Shown here piece after piece: positions 41,168-49,876 of a stretch of 64,000 nucleotides of DNA. The position numbers and the translations under genes were made by a program. Each line of letters starts with the position of its first letter. Position 1 is the first letter of the stretch. The DNA is taken from positions 1-64,000 of the forward strand of contig NZ_VFMM01000003.1 in assembly GCF_006715085.1 (NCBI RefSeq), in the 5' to 3' direction. Source of the DNA: Kribbella jejuensis. Lineage in GTDB: Bacteria > Actinomycetota > Actinomycetes > Propionibacteriales > Kribbellaceae. The notes under the pieces are model-generated. The model worked only from the letters and a program-made list of their open reading frames with translations, was not told where the DNA came from and searched no databases.

Positions 41168-42534
41168 TGGCCAATCACCGCGTTCATGTTGGTGGCGAAC
41201 TGCTGCGGGGAGATGGACAGCTGGAACAACTTGGCGATGTTGTCGAGCAGCGTCTCGGCCTGGGTCGGGCTGAGGGCCTGGTCCCACGACTGGGCGAAGT
41301 TCTTCGCGTTCGCCGCGGTGTCGTAGACGAAGTTCAGCCACTTGGAGTCGTTCGGGTCCGTGATCGACGAGAGCTTGTCCTTCGCGCTCTTGACCACCGG
41401 GATGTTGCCGGACTTGACCCAGGCCTCCACCGTGGCGTCGTCGAGGGTGTTGTTCGCGATGAACTTCTTCGCGGTCTCCTTGTCCGCGGCGCTGGCCTTG
41501 GAGGAGATCGACATGTACTGACCCGGGTTGCCGACGGTGTCGCTCGGGTCGCCCTTGCCGCCGTCGACCGGCGGGAAGTTCATGTAGCCGAGGTGCCCAC
41601 CGGTCACGAAGTCGCCGCCGGAGGCCTTCATGTTGCCGTAGGTCCAGGCGCCGTGCAGCATCATCGCGGCCTTGCCGGTGTAGAGCAGCGCCTGGTCGGC
41701 GTTGGAGTCGGCGGTGATCGAGGAGAAGCCCTTGATGAAGCCGTTCGCCTTGATCAGCTTCTGCATCTCGTCCAGGGCCTTCAGCGCGGACGGGTCGGAC
41801 CAGCCGTCCTTCTTGCCCTCGTAGATGTTCTGGAAGACCTCGCTGCCGCCGATCCGGTCGAACAGGAACTCCAGCCACATCATGTTGGTCCAGCGCGACT
41901 GGCCACCGAGCGAGAACGGCGCGATGCCCTTCTCGTTGAACTTCGGGACCAGGTCCATGATGTCGCCCCAGGACTGCGGGGGCTGGGCGCCGATCTTCTC
42001 GAACGCGCGCTTGTCGTAGAACAGCACGATCGGCGTCACGGTCTCGCCCGGCACCGCGTAGATCTTGCCGTTGACCGTCGCCGCCGTGAACGCCGACGGG
42101 AAGATCGAGTTCTTGAGGCTGGCCTCCTGGGTGTTGAGCCAGTCGGTCAGGTCCTCGACCTGGCCGGCTTCGACGTACGCCTTCAGACCGCCGCCGCCCC
42201 AGCCCCAGATCAGCGTCGGGCCCTGGCCGGCCCCGATCGCGGTCTTGATCTTGGCCTTGAACGCGTCGTTCTGGAACTCGGTCGTCTTGATCTTGGTGTT
42301 CGGGTTGGCGTCGTTGAACCGCTTGACCTGCGCCTCGCGGATGCCCTGCTGCGGCTGGCCGGTGAGGAACCAGTAGGTCGTACCGCTGCCGGCACCGCCG
42401 CCGCCACCGGCGCCCGTGGTCGAACCGGGCGTACTGGTCGGGCCGGAACTACCGCACGCTGCGAGGCCGGCTGCCAGCGCGCCACCGCCGACCAGGCCTA
42501 GGAAAGTACGCCGGGATGTCGTGTTGGGATCCAC
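41164..42534 (-). CDS. Carbohydrate ABC transporter substrate-binding lipoprotein, family 1
   Basis: The product has 456 residues. The Tat-lipoprotein signal is SRRTFLGLVGGG with lipobox LAAC (C27). A Gly-rich linker precedes a family-1 sugar-binding fold (YWFLTGQPQQGIREAQVKRF, KAAMMLHGAWTYG). The GTG at 42534 has GGAG upstream; a longer frame is rejected. The neighbouring GH3 and LacI genes suggest uptake of xylo- or gluco-oligosaccharides. The promoter at 42603-42631 carries an operator over the -10. Confidence 0.9.
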   Translation of the reverse strand: MDPNTTSRRTFLGLVGGGALAAGLAACGSSGPTSTPGSTTGAGGGGGAGSGTTYWFLTGQPQQGIREAQVKRFNDANPNTKIKTTEFQNDAFKAKIKTAIGAGQGPTLIWGWGGGGLKAYVEAGQVEDLTDWLNTQEASLKNSIFPSAFTAATVNGKIYAVPGETVTPIVLFYDKRAFEKIGAQPPQSWGDIMDLVPKFNEKGIAPFSLGGQSRWTNMMWLEFLFDRIGGSEVFQNIYEGKKDGWSDPSALKALDEMQKLIKANGFIKGFSSITADSNADQALLYTGKAAMMLHGAWTYGNMKASGGDFVTGGHLGYMNFPPVDGGKGDPSDTVGNPGQYMSISSKASAADKETAKKFIANNTLDDATVEAWVKSGNIPVVKSAKDKLSSITDPNDSKWLNFVYDTAANAKNFAQSWDQALSPTQAETLLDNIAKLFQLSISPQQFATNMNAVIGQ

Positions 42535-42593
42535 CGTGATCTCCGTACTTCGTGCTGCCCCCACAGGTTGCGGAAGCACCTGCCGATATGACT

Positions 42594-42606
42594 TGTTTTC
42601 GAAACA
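42594..42606. promoter_or_regulatory. Operator 1 of the LacI regulon
   Basis: TGTTT-tcg-AAACA: perfect 5-base arms, overlapping the -10 of the sugar ABC operon. It shares the TTTCG/CGAAA core with the two sites before the GH3 gene. Confidence 0.6.
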
Positions 42607-42631
42607 TAGATTTCGGGGATTGTGCTGTCAA
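42603..42631 (-). promoter_or_regulatory. Promoter of the sugar ABC operon
   Basis: Minus strand TTGACA (42631-42626), 17 bases, TATGTT (42608-42603). The -35 is a perfect consensus and operator 1 covers the -10 and start site. Confidence 0.75.
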
Positions 42632-42735
42632 GACTTGAACTAAGGACTTTCCGGGGTCACAGTGAGGTCACGTAATCGCCTGGTCATGCAGGAGATTCAG
42701 AGATCGGCGCCGAGTGTCGCGGCGATCGGGGAGCT

Positions 42736-42775
42736 TCGAAAACTTTTCGATAATTGCTCACCGAAACGAAGTTTC
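42736..42775. promoter_or_regulatory. Operators 2 and 3 upstream of the GH3 gene
   Basis: TCGAAAA-c-TTTTCGA (42736-42750) is a perfect palindrome, overlapping a possible -10 GATAAT (42749-42754). GAAAC-gaa-GTTTC (42763-42775) is another perfect one just before the ribosome site. Both resemble operator 1 and are expected sites for the LacI protein encoded at 45160. Confidence 0.6.
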
Positions 42776-42791
42776 AGCAAGGGAGATTTTC

Positions 42792-45155
42792 TTGTCCATC
42801 TCGACCGACCGGCCCTGGAGCGACCCGTCCCTGCCCGCCGCCGAGCGTGCCGGTCTGCTGCTCGCGGCGATGACGCCGGCGGAGAAGATCGCCCAGCTCG
42901 GCAGCCGCTGGGCCGGCAACGACATGGCCGACCAGGAGCTTCCCCAGGACGAGACGATCAACGTCGCGCCGATGGAGGACGTGTTCTCGACCGGCGGGTC
43001 GGTGTCGCTGGAGGACGCGAGCCGCGACGGCCTCGGGCACCTGACGCGCGTGTGGGGAAGCTATCCGCAGACCGTCGAGCAGGGTGTCGCCGAGGTGGTC
43101 CGGCAGCACGAGGTGGTGCTGAAGGGGTCCCGGCTCGGCGTACCGGCGCTGGTTCACGAAGAGTGTCTGACCGGTTTCACGACGTACGGCGCGACCGTGT
43201 ATCCGGCGTCGATCGCGTGGGGCGCGACGTTCGACCCGGAGTTGGTGGAACGGATGGCCGCCGCGATCGGGCGGGACATGGCTGCGGCCGGCGTCCACCA
43301 GGGGTTGTCGCCGGTGCTCGACGTGGTCCGCGACTACCGGTGGGGCCGGGTCGAGGAGACGATGGGCGAAGACCCTTACCTGGTGGCGATTCTGGGCTCG
43401 GCGTACGTCCGTGGTCTGCAGAGCGCCGGCGTGATCGCGACGCTGAAGCACTTCGCCGGGTACTCCGCCTCCCGGGCCGGGCGCAACCACGGGCCCGTGT
43501 CGATGGGGCGCCGCGAACTGCTCGACATCATCCTGCCGACCTTCGAGACCGCGATCGCGACGGCTGCCGCCGGGTCGGTGATGAGCTCGTACGCCGACAT
43601 CGACGGGCTGCCCGCGAGCGCCGACCCGTGGCTGTTCACCGACGTACTCCGCGACGACTGGGGTTTCGAGGGCACGGTCGTCTCGGACTACTGGGCGGTC
43701 CCGTTCCTGTCGTCGATGCACCGCGTCGCCGCCGATGACGCCGACGCCGGAGCACTCGCGCTGACCGCCGGCACGGACGTCGAACTCCCGGACACGATCG
43801 GGTACGCCGGGTTGGCGGCCAAGGTCCGCTCCGGCGAACTGTCGGAGGAGCTGATCGACCGAGCCGCCCGCCGGGTCCTGCAACAAAAGGCCGAACTAGG
43901 GCTGCTGGATGCCGACTGGACTCCCCAGGCCTCGGTCAGCACCGAGCCCATCGACCTGAACTCCGAACACAACAGGGCCATCGGAGCCGAGCTGGCCGAG
44001 AAGTCGATCGTCCTGCTCGACGCGGGCTCGGTCCTCCCGCTCGCCAACCTGACGAAGGTTGCCGTGGTCGGACCGTGCGCCGACGACCCGCGCACGTTGA
44101 TGGGCTGCTACGCCTTCCCGAACCACGTGCTCCCGCGGTACCCCGAGCGCGGGTTGGGCATCACGATCACCTCACCACTGGACGCCTTGCGCAACGAGCT
44201 CTCCGGTGTGGAGGTGTCGTACGCCAAGGGCTGTGAGGTGATGGGGGACGACCGCTCCGGGTTCGAGGAGGCTGTTGCGCAGGCCCAGGACTCTGAGCTG
44301 ACGGTTGCCTTCGTCGGAGATCTGTCCGGGTTGTTCGGGCATGGGACCTCCGGGGAAGGGTGTGACGCGGAGGACCTGCGGCTGCCCGGGGTGCAGGGGG
44401 AGCTCGTCAACGCGTTGCTCGAGACCGGGAAACCTGTGGTGCTCGTCGTGGTGTCCGGGCGGCCCTATGCGCTGGGGGATTTCGACGGACGGGTTGCCGG
44501 GTTGGTGCAGGCGTTTCTCCCCGGGCAGGAAGGCGCCGCGGCGATGGCGGGCGTGTTGAGCGGGCGGATCGTGCCGAGTGGGAAGTTGCCGGTGCAGATC
44601 CCGCGGCACGTCGGTGGGCAGCCCGGTACGTACCTGCAGCCGGCGCTCGGGAGTGTCGAGAGTGCGGGGATCAGCGGGCTCGAGACGCGACCGTTGTACC
44701 CGTTCGGCTACGGCTCGTCGTACACGAGCTTCTCGGTCGGTGAGCTGCGGCTGAGCGCGGACGAGATCGGCAGCGACGGCGAGTTCACCGCGACCGTGAA
44801 GGTGACGAACACCGGTGGTCGCGCCGGCGACGAGGTCGTGCAGCTGTATTTGCGGGACGTGGTCGCGCAGGTCGCCCGTCCGTTGAAGCTGTTGACCGGG
44901 TTCGCGCGGGTGTCGCTCGAGCCGGGACAGGCCGTCGATGTCACGTTCCGCGTGCATGCCGATCGCACGGCGTACACGGGTCCCGATCTGCGCCGGATCG
45001 TCGAACCGGGGGAGTTCGAAGTGATGGTGGGCACGTCGGCACTGGACCTGCCGTGTCGTGCGATGCTGCGGATGACCGGGGATGTGAGGGTGGTGGGGCA
45101 CGACCGGGTCCTGACGACACCGGTCTCGATCAGCGCTGACCCAGGAGGAGGGTGA
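42792..45155 (+). CDS. Glycoside hydrolase family 3, beta-xylosidase/beta-glucosidase type
   Basis: The product has 787 residues, with no signal peptide, so it is cytosolic. The GH3 N-terminal barrel has KHFAGYSASRAGRNHGPV and the nucleophile in TVVSDYWAV (D299). The GH3 C domain (about 390-620) follows, then a fibronectin-III-like domain (about 680-780). It would split imported oligosaccharides; sequence style resembles Streptomyces BxlA-type beta-xylosidases. The TTG at 42792 is chosen: AGGGAGA lies 6 bases upstream; an upstream ATG-like frame (42714) crosses the operators. Followed 4 bases later by LacI. Confidence 0.88.
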   Translation: MSISTDRPWSDPSLPAAERAGLLLAAMTPAEKIAQLGSRWAGNDMADQELPQDETINVAPMEDVFSTGGSVSLEDASRDGLGHLTRVWGSYPQTVEQGVAEVVRQHEVVLKGSRLGVPALVHEECLTGFTTYGATVYPASIAWGATFDPELVERMAAAIGRDMAAAGVHQGLSPVLDVVRDYRWGRVEETMGEDPYLVAILGSAYVRGLQSAGVIATLKHFAGYSASRAGRNHGPVSMGRRELLDIILPTFETAIATAAAGSVMSSYADIDGLPASADPWLFTDVLRDDWGFEGTVVSDYWAVPFLSSMHRVAADDADAGALALTAGTDVELPDTIGYAGLAAKVRSGELSEELIDRAARRVLQQKAELGLLDADWTPQASVSTEPIDLNSEHNRAIGAELAEKSIVLLDAGSVLPLANLTKVAVVGPCADDPRTLMGCYAFPNHVLPRYPERGLGITITSPLDALRNELSGVEVSYAKGCEVMGDDRSGFEEAVAQAQDSELTVAFVGDLSGLFGHGTSGEGCDAEDLRLPGVQGELVNALLETGKPVVLVVVSGRPYALGDFDGRVAGLVQAFLPGQEGAAAMAGVLSGRIVPSGKLPVQIPRHVGGQPGTYLQPALGSVESAGISGLETRPLYPFGYGSSYTSFSVGELRLSADEIGSDGEFTATVKVTNTGGRAGDEVVQLYLRDVVAQVARPLKLLTGFARVSLEPGQAVDVTFRVHADRTAYTGPDLRRIVEPGEFEVMVGTSALDLPCRAMLRMTGDVRVVGHDRVLTTPVSISADPGGG

Positions 45156-45159
45156 TGAG

Positions 45160-46209
45160 ATGTCGCGGTTGAAGGGTCGCGTCACCCTGGCGACGGTGGC
45201 CGGATCGGCCGGTGTCTCGGTCGCCACGGTCTCCAAGGTGCTGAACGGGCGCAGCGACGTCTCGCCGGTCACCCGCGCACGGGTCCAGGAGATCCTGGAG
45301 AAGCACGGGTACGTCGGGCGCCGCCCGGAGCCCACCCGCCGGGACACGATCGAGCTGTTCTACCAGGGCGTCGTAAACGCGTACTCCGTCGAGGTGATCC
45401 AGGGCGTCGTCGAGGCGGGGCAGGCGGCCGGCGTCGACGTCGTACTGAACTCCCGGCCGAAGCACCCGCCGACCTCCAACGCGAACCCGGGCCGCGCGGC
45501 GTCCTGGATCCGGCAGCTGATCGCGAACGGCCGCCGCGCTGCCATCGGCCTGACCAGCGAGCTGTCCGAGGCGGACCTGGCCGCGCTGGAACGGGCGCGG
45601 GTGCCGCTCGTGGTGATCGACCCGGCGAACACGCCGGAGCCCGAGCTGACCAGCGTCGGCTCGACGAACTTCGCCGGCGGTGTGACCGCGGCGCAGCACC
45701 TGCTGGCCCTCGGGCACCGGCGGATCGGGTACGTCGGTGGCCCGCCGACGTCCGGCTGCAACCAGGCCCGGATGAGCGGATTCCGCAGCGTGATGGACTC
45801 GATCGGCGCGCCGGTACCGCCGGAGTACATCTGGCTCAGTGACTTCCTGTACGACGACGGTGTGGCGGGCGGCTCCGCGCTGCTCGATCTGCGGGACCGC
45901 CCGACCGCGATCTTCGCCGGCAGCGACGAAGTGGCGCTCGGCGTCCTGGAGGCGGCCCGGGCCCGCGGTCTGCGGGTCCCGGAGGACCTCAGCGTGGTCG
46001 GCTTCGACGACACCGAGGTGGCCCGGCTCGCGTCACCGCCGTTGACCACGGTCCGCCAGCCGCTGCGCGAGATGGGCGCGGTCGCAGTCCGTACGGCGCT
46101 GCAGCTGGCGGTGGGTGAGCCGGTCGCGTCGCATCACGTGGAGTTGGCAACGACCCTGATCGTCCGCGGATCGGCCGCCCAACACGGCCTCTCGATCGCC
46201 GCCTCCTGA
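45160..46209 (+). CDS. LacI family transcriptional repressor
   Basis: The product has 349 residues. The helix-turn-helix is TLATVAGSAGVSVATVSKVL with hinge helix (residues about 8-60). A periplasmic-binding-like effector domain has LGHRRIGYVGG, IFAGSDEVALGVLEAA and SVVGFDDTEVARLASPPLT. AGGAGGG lies just before the ATG. It is co-transcribed with GH3 and very likely binds the three TTTCG/CGAAA palindromes in the divergent promoter region. The effector is probably the sugar released from the transported oligosaccharide. Confidence 0.92.
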   Translation: MSRLKGRVTLATVAGSAGVSVATVSKVLNGRSDVSPVTRARVQEILEKHGYVGRRPEPTRRDTIELFYQGVVNAYSVEVIQGVVEAGQAAGVDVVLNSRPKHPPTSNANPGRAASWIRQLIANGRRAAIGLTSELSEADLAALERARVPLVVIDPANTPEPELTSVGSTNFAGGVTAAQHLLALGHRRIGYVGGPPTSGCNQARMSGFRSVMDSIGAPVPPEYIWLSDFLYDDGVAGGSALLDLRDRPTAIFAGSDEVALGVLEAARARGLRVPEDLSVVGFDDTEVARLASPPLTTVRQPLREMGAVAVRTALQLAVGEPVASHHVELATTLIVRGSAAQHGLSIAAS

Positions 46210-46863
46210 CTACTCGCGCCGATCCGAGATCGTCCGCGCGACGAGGACGGCGGCGGTCAGGACGGCGAGGCAGACGACGGCGAGGAGGGTCGTCGGTACG
46301 GCGTTGGTGGCGGCGGACTTCTCGTCGGACAGCACCTTCATCAGCGCGCTGACCGGGGAGATCCGGCGCACCATCATCAACAGGATCAGCGTCGCCGCGG
46401 TCAGCATCGCGATCCCGATCCGGCGGATCAGCAGCCGTGAACACAGCACCCCGATCGCGATCCCGATCATCGCCGACGCCAGTTGCGCGACCGCCCCGAT
46501 CACCAGGTCGCCGATCGTCACCTCGTGGTCCCCGGTGACGATCGGGCAGATCAGCCCGAACAGCAGCAGCGGCACGCACCACGTGACCACCACCGCGATC
46601 GTGACCGCGAGCACCCGCAGCGAGTCGCCGACCGTGACGAGGGTGATCTGCCGCTGCGTCGGGTTCTCGTGGTTGACGATCGCGACCGTCAGCCAGGTCG
46701 AACAGACCAGCATCACCAGCACGCCGAACGCGTACGACGACTGCAGCGGCCCGTTGTCGGACGCCGTACCGACCGCGAGGACGCCGAAGAAGATCAGCAT
46801 CGGCGGGAGGTAGCGCTGCGAGAGCAGCACGCTGTTCATCAGGTAGCGGTACAGGGAGCTCAT
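46210..46863 (-). CDS. ABC transporter membrane subunit, unknown specificity
   Basis: The product has 217 residues with about six hydrophobic segments (MLIFFGVLAVGTA, GVLVMLVCSTWLTVAIV, VLAVTIAVVVTWCVPLLLFGLI and more). There is no recognised permease signature. The ATG overlaps the stop of the ATPase gene (ATGA), so it is the membrane partner of that ATPase. It ends one base after the LacI gene, convergent. Confidence 0.72.
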   Translation of the reverse strand: MSSLYRYLMNSVLLSQRYLPPMLIFFGVLAVGTASDNGPLQSSYAFGVLVMLVCSTWLTVAIVNHENPTQRQITLVTVGDSLRVLAVTIAVVVTWCVPLLLFGLICPIVTGDHEVTIGDLVIGAVAQLASAMIGIAIGVLCSRLLIRRIGIAMLTAATLILLMMVRRISPVSALMKVLSDEKSAATNAVPTTLLAVVCLAVLTAAVLVARTISDRRE

Positions 46864-47669
46864 TTCACCCGCCGTACGGTTGTGACCGACCAGCCGTGGT
46901 TGAGGGCGGTCAGCAGCGCGGCGTCGTGGCGGCCCGTCGGCAGTGTCAGCGTGACGTGCCCGTCCTCGCGTCGTACGTCGATGATGTCGGGGTGCTGCGT
47001 CCAGTCGATGTCCGCACCTGGGATCAGCGACACCTCGGTGATGCTTGGTTGCTCCGATGTCGTGGTGAGCCGGCCGTGGTTGATCTCGCAGACGCGGGTG
47101 GCGGTCGTCCGGACCGTCTCCGCCGAATGCTCGGTGAACGCGACGGCAGCACCTTGGGCGGCGGCCTCGGTGAGCAACGCGCGCAGCGTGCTGTGGGCGT
47201 TGGCGTCGAGACCTGCCCACGGTTCGTCGAGGACGAGTAGCTCCGGTGGTTCGAGCAGCGCCTGCGCCAACGCGACCTTCTGCGCGTTGCCTTTCGACAG
47301 TTTGCGCATCGGAGTACTTGCGCCGCCCGGCAACGCCAGCCGATCAAGCAGCTCGTGCGCCCGGTCGTGGGCAGCCCGGGTGCTGAGTCCACGGATCCTG
47401 CCCATGTGCGTGAGGTACGCCGATGCGGAGAGCCGATCGTGCGATGCGAAGACGTCGGGCACGTAGCCGACAACGCGGGCGTCACGCTGCACGGAACCCT
47501 CGGACGGGTGCGACAGTCCGACGAGCATTCGCAGGACCGTCGACTTCCCGGAGCCGTTGGCGCCGATCAGCGCGACAAGTTCACCCGCGTTCAGGTGCAG
47601 GTCGACGTCGGTCAGGATCTGCCGCCGCCCGTACCGTTTGGAGACCTTCTGCAGCCGGACCACTACCAT
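46860..47669 (-). CDS. ABC transporter ATP-binding protein
   Basis: The product has 269 residues. Walker A is GANGSGKST, the variant signature is LSKGNAQK, Walker B is LLVLDEPWAGLD, and the switch His is in FTEHSAE. After the ATPase core it has a C-terminal domain (about 200-269) unlike importers. LSxGNxQ signatures are usual in exporters of the CcmA/NatA type. TAAGCT lies 6 bases before the ATG, so it may have its own leaderless promoter inside the MFS gene, whose 3' end it overlaps by 89 bases on the same strand. Confidence 0.85.
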   Translation of the reverse strand: MVVVRLQKVSKRYGRRQILTDVDLHLNAGELVALIGANGSGKSTVLRMLVGLSHPSEGSVQRDARVVGYVPDVFASHDRLSASAYLTHMGRIRGLSTRAAHDRAHELLDRLALPGGASTPMRKLSKGNAQKVALAQALLEPPELLVLDEPWAGLDANAHSTLRALLTEAAAQGAAVAFTEHSAETVRTTATRVCEINHGRLTTTSEQPSITEVSLIPGADIDWTQHPDIIDVRREDGHVTLTLPTGRHDAALLTALNHGWSVTTVRRVK

Positions 47670-48825
47670 GCAGCGAGCTTAGAGCGCGGGTCAGGGCAAG
47701 CGAGACCAACAGTGAGGCGATGGCGCAGACCGTCATCGTCGGGGCGGAAGCGGTCAGGTCGGCGAACGCGCCGGCCAGGATCGCGACCACACCGAACGTC
47801 GTCATCCGGAGCGCCGACTCCAGCCCGAGCACCTGACCGCGCAGCTCGCCGGGCGTGAGGTCCACGAGCACCTCCTGTTGCGCAAGTGAAGCGGAGTACC
47901 CGCTGCTGCCGATCGCGACGAGTACGCACAGCACCCCGATCGGCAGGTCGAACGCGAAGCCGAGGAACGGTACGGCGAGTACGAACCGCAGGAACCGCGC
48001 GGCGATCCACCTGCCGTTGCGGGTGAGGAAGCGGCCGACCACGAGGTCGCCTGTCATCATCCCGGCGGCTCCGGCCGCGAGCAACCAGCCCGCGCGCGAG
48101 CCGGCGTACGGGACGAACAACGCTTCGCACCCGACGATCAGCCCGTTCGGTAGCGCGAGCGCGATGAGCAACGGACGGGTACGGCGTTGAGCGAGCAGCG
48201 TGCGGTTGCCGCGCCAGGTCTCGGCGAGCCCGGTCCGCGCGACCCGGCGCGGCGGGCGGTCCCGGAGACCGAAGCGGTTGACCAGTACGGCGACCGCGGA
48301 GAAGCCGGTGGCGAGCCACAGCACGGTCGACGGGCTGAGGGTCTGCAGCAGGATGCCGGCGATGCCGAACCCGGCGATCTGCATCGCGCCGACCGACAGG
48401 TTGATCGCCGACCGGCCGAGCACGAACTGCTGCTCGTCCACGACCTCGCTGAGCAGACCCCAGCGGGCGCCCGACCCGATCGACAGGCCGTACGCCAACG
48501 CGAGCGCCAGCACGAGCCGCGCGCCGGGCGGCAGGTCGAACGCGGCCTGGGCCGCGACCTCGATGGTCGCCAGCAGACTCAGCATCGTGAGCACCTGACG
48601 CGGCCGCGCGGTGTCGGCCGCGGACATCAGCGTGGAGACGCCGAGGACCTGGGCGAGCGACGGGCCGAACATGATCATCGCGGACAGCAGCGCGGAGCCG
48701 GTCGTGGTCTCGACCAGCAGCGCCAGCGTCAGGCTGGTCATGGTGGCCGACGCGTTGCTCAGCGCGCTGCCGATCCACAGGTTCCGGAACTCGGAGTTGG
48801 CGAAGATCGCCCGGTAGGTGCCCAT
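47581..48825 (-). CDS. Major facilitator superfamily transporter
   Basis: The product has 414 residues and about 12 membrane helices. It begins FRNLWIGSALSNASATMTSL (typical of MFS_3-type exporters), with charged loops RPRQVLTM and RDRPPRR. It ends in a polar, non-conserved tail of about 35 residues that overlaps the ATPase gene. Substrate unknown. It is divergent from an ArsR-type regulator 60 bases away, which probably controls it. Confidence 0.82.
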   Translation of the reverse strand: MGTYRAIFANSEFRNLWIGSALSNASATMTSLTLALLVETTTGSALLSAMIMFGPSLAQVLGVSTLMSAADTARPRQVLTMLSLLATIEVAAQAAFDLPPGARLVLALALAYGLSIGSGARWGLLSEVVDEQQFVLGRSAINLSVGAMQIAGFGIAGILLQTLSPSTVLWLATGFSAVAVLVNRFGLRDRPPRRVARTGLAETWRGNRTLLAQRRTRPLLIALALPNGLIVGCEALFVPYAGSRAGWLLAAGAAGMMTGDLVVGRFLTRNGRWIAARFLRFVLAVPFLGFAFDLPIGVLCVLVAIGSSGYSASLAQQEVLVDLTPGELRGQVLGLESALRMTTFGVVAILAGAFADLTASAPTMTVCAIASLLVSLALTRALSSLHGSGPAAEGLQTVRAAADPDRRRPAPERG

Positions 48826-48885
48826 GCTGTGGAGAATCGACGAGCGGGCGCCGTACCGCCTACAGTTTCGGGTGGAGGCGAAACG

Positions 48886-49857
48886 TTGTCCGAGTTCCTG
48901 GTCGATGCCGACACCCTGGCGAATGCCCGGTTCGGTACGTCGCAGCTCACCGAGACGGTGTCCGCGCTGAAGTTACTGCGGACGCCGGTCGAGCCGTGGT
49001 ACCGCCCGTGGAAGGACGCGCACGTCGGCGCGTACCAGGCCGTGCTGGACGCGAACCCGTTGTGGGCGACGCTGATCGACAGCTCGTTCGGGGTCAGTTG
49101 GGCGGCGGACTTCCTGACCGTTCCGCCGCTCGAGCCGGACCTTACGCTGGAGGAGGAGCTCGCGTACCTGACCTCGCTGGACGATGAGCAGATCCGGGCG
49201 GACCTGAGGGTCGTACGAACACCGCTGCCGGCTGTCATTTGTGAGACGTCCGGGCTGGCGGACGCGGCGGCGGACCTGTTGCGATGGGTGTGGAAGGAGA
49301 CGGTCGAGCCGGACTGGCCGCGGCGGCTGCGGGTCCTGCAGGCCGACGTGGTGTCGCGGACATCGCGGCTCAGCGAGCAGGGTTGGTCCGGCGTACTGCG
49401 TGGGCTCGGGCCTGACGTGCGATGGCTCGGTGACGGGCGGATCCAGGTGAACCGGTGGGACTACCCGGTGACCGATGTGCGCGGGCGGGACCTGATGTTC
49501 ATCGCGGCGCATACCCAGCGCGTCAACGTGAGCTGGCGGTTGCCGGACCGGTTCGCGCTGACCTACCCGGTGACCGGCATCTTCGCCGCGGCGGAGGAAC
49601 CGGCCGAACCCCTGGTCCAGCTGCTCGGGCGGAACCGTGCGCGGATTCTGGTGGAGGCGGCCTCGCCGGTCAGTACGACGTTGCTCGTGGCAACTACTGG
49701 GTTGTCACTGGCAACGATCTCGGATCACCTGCGGGTGCTGGCCGATGCGGGCCTGCTGGAGCGCCGGCGGTCCGGGCGATCGGTGCTGTACTGGCAGTCC
49801 GATACCGGCCGCCGCGTGGTGCGGCGGCCGGTACCGAACCCTTCCGAGCCCGGTTAG
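48886..49857 (+). CDS. ArsR-type winged-helix regulator (DUF5937-like)
   Basis: The product has 323 residues. The N-terminal DADTLANARFGTSQLTETVSAL belongs to the DUF5937-type extension, a middle domain is of unknown fold, and the C-terminal ArsR helix-turn-helix is SPVSTTLLVATTGLSLATISDHL with wing RRRSGRSVLYWQ. It is likely a repressor of the divergent MFS gene. The TTG start has GGAGG (48874-48878) at good spacing; TACAGT (48861-48866) could be its -10. The metal or drug ligand is not evident. Confidence 0.8.
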   Translation: MSEFLVDADTLANARFGTSQLTETVSALKLLRTPVEPWYRPWKDAHVGAYQAVLDANPLWATLIDSSFGVSWAADFLTVPPLEPDLTLEEELAYLTSLDDEQIRADLRVVRTPLPAVICETSGLADAAADLLRWVWKETVEPDWPRRLRVLQADVVSRTSRLSEQGWSGVLRGLGPDVRWLGDGRIQVNRWDYPVTDVRGRDLMFIAAHTQRVNVSWRLPDRFALTYPVTGIFAAAEEPAEPLVQLLGRNRARILVEAASPVSTTLLVATTGLSLATISDHLRVLADAGLLERRRSGRSVLYWQSDTGRRVVRRPVPNPSEPG

Positions 49858-49876
49858 AGCTCGTTCAGCCGGGCAG

